A stretch of 6,671 bases of DNA from Oscillospiraceae bacterium (GTDB taxonomy: Bacteria; Bacillota; Clostridia; Oscillospirales; Oscillospiraceae): positions 1 to 6,671 of the forward strand of contig JAFYUG010000053.1 in the NCBI GenBank assembly GCA_017558545.1, written 5' to 3'. The position numbers and the translations under genes were made by a program. Below the pieces are notes generated by a model, which had not been told where the DNA came from, ran no database searches, and was given only the letters and a program-made list of their open reading frames with translations. This document shows, in pieces, positions 6,254-6,671 of the stretch; position 1 is the stretch's first letter, and every line of letters starts with the position of its first letter.

Positions 6254-6266
6254 GAAAGGCGCCCAC

Positions 6267-6671
6267 ATGACAAAAATAAATAAATTTATAGCCGCAATTG
6301 CTGCGGTATGCTGCCTCGCAGCATCGGCTGCCATGCTCAGTTGGTTTCTCCGCTCCACCGGAAGCGACATAGTGGCCGACTCCGAAAGCCCCTCCGCCTC
6401 CATTATGAGCGCCTTTGAGGTTTTCGTTAACAACTCCTCCGCCGATGCTCTTGCAGATATAACCCCCATCAAAAAAGTATACAGAATTCCCGAGGATACC
6501 CTTGTGGCTCCCGAGCCCGACCAGAGCCGCTTTGGCACCGCCTCCTCCCCCGCCGAGCTTGAAAGCGTAATTGATGACGCCTTTATTCTCCTTGAGGGCG
6601 AGGACACTGTGTTCAACAGCGACATAGAACTTATGCCCGGAAGCAAGGTAAATTATTATTTGGATGACAGC
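6267..6671 (+). CDS. Signal-anchored envelope protein, probable phosphodiester glycosidase (NAGPA) family; 3' end outside window
   Basis: The frame starts at ATG 6267, 13 bases after the hydrolase stop, with AAGG (6256-6259) 7 bases upstream, and stays open for 135 residues to the right edge. Residues 7-27 are a hydrophobic signal or anchor (FIAAIAAVCCLAASAAMLSWF) after a short basic N-terminus. The part after it contains IKKVYRIPEDTLVAPEPDQS (73-92) and, near the end, a PGSKVNYYLDDS stretch. From memory, pro-regions of clostridial phosphodiester glycosidase (NAGPA, DUF2233) proteins carry a similar order: a lysine-valine-tyrosine segment, an APEP-like motif, an acidic helix, then an M-P-G-S and Y-Y-L-D-D strand. 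The catalytic domain would lie beyond the window, so the function is tentative while the gene itself is well supported. Its position suggests an envelope role together with the hydrolase. Confidence 0.75.
   Translation, partial: MTKINKFIAAIAAVCCLAASAAMLSWFLRSTGSDIVADSESPSASIMSAFEVFVNNSSADALADITPIKKVYRIPEDTLVAPEPDQSRFGTASSPAELESVIDDAFILLEGEDTVFNSDIELMPGSKVNYYLDDS

Noticed and set aside
5807..6646. Minus-strand open frame (279 codons) spanning the end of the hydrolase and the last gene
   Set aside because: It crosses the boundary of two well-supported plus-strand genes with their own ribosome binding sites, and its translation is low-complexity and family-less.

Overview
The window looks like chromosomal DNA of an anaerobic member of the Bacillota, probably class Clostridia. 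The reasons are a type III glutamine synthetase, a DMSO-reductase-type molybdoenzyme of clostridial character, strong purine-rich Shine-Dalgarno sites, extended -10 promoters of sigma-A type, and a beta-lactamase-fold serine hydrolase followed by a probable NAGPA-type envelope protein. This placement is inferred from protein character only. I see no insertion sequence, prophage gene, CRISPR array, tRNA or rRNA.

Layout. (1) 2-892 (+): the C-terminal 296 residues of type III glutamine synthetase (GlnN), running in from the left edge. It is followed after 21 bases by 914-1438 (+), a small multi-spanning membrane protein of the YgjV type. The pair probably forms one transcript ending at a strong intrinsic terminator (1557-1589), which also faces the convergent genes on the other strand. 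The 3' untranslated stretch before the terminator has a hairpin and a CU-rich tract resembling the anti-Shine-Dalgarno sequence, so it is a weak small-RNA candidate. (2) Minus strand: a molybdopterin-dependent oxidoreductase of the DMSO reductase family (2069-4303), then a 131-residue bacterial PH-domain protein (1616-2011) with its own good promoter overlapping the stop codon of the oxidoreductase gene. (3) A 162-base divergent intergenic region (4304-4465) with two overlapping promoters and, on the minus side, a 12-codon open frame behind the best ribosome binding site of the region. (4) 4466-6253 (+): a secreted or membrane-anchored serine hydrolase of the class A beta-lactamase fold, joined by an acidic Pro/Glu-rich linker to two membrane helices and an extracellular C-terminal domain. 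Next, at 6267, is a signal-anchored protein that leaves the window at the right edge and is probably a phosphodiester glycosidase (NAGPA) family member.

How the genes relate. GlnN assimilates ammonia in the cytoplasm; the membrane protein behind it has no known role, so the link is positional only. The molybdoenzyme stands alone: no FeS electron-transfer subunit, membrane anchor, chaperone or cofactor gene lies beside it, it has no Tat signal, and it lacks the first cysteine of the usual N-terminal FeS motif. The rightward operon appears to serve the cell envelope. I found no clearly new multi-gene system. The points most worth a second look are the architecture of the hydrolase, the altered FeS motif, the leader frame before the oxidoreductase, and the possible 3'UTR small RNA.
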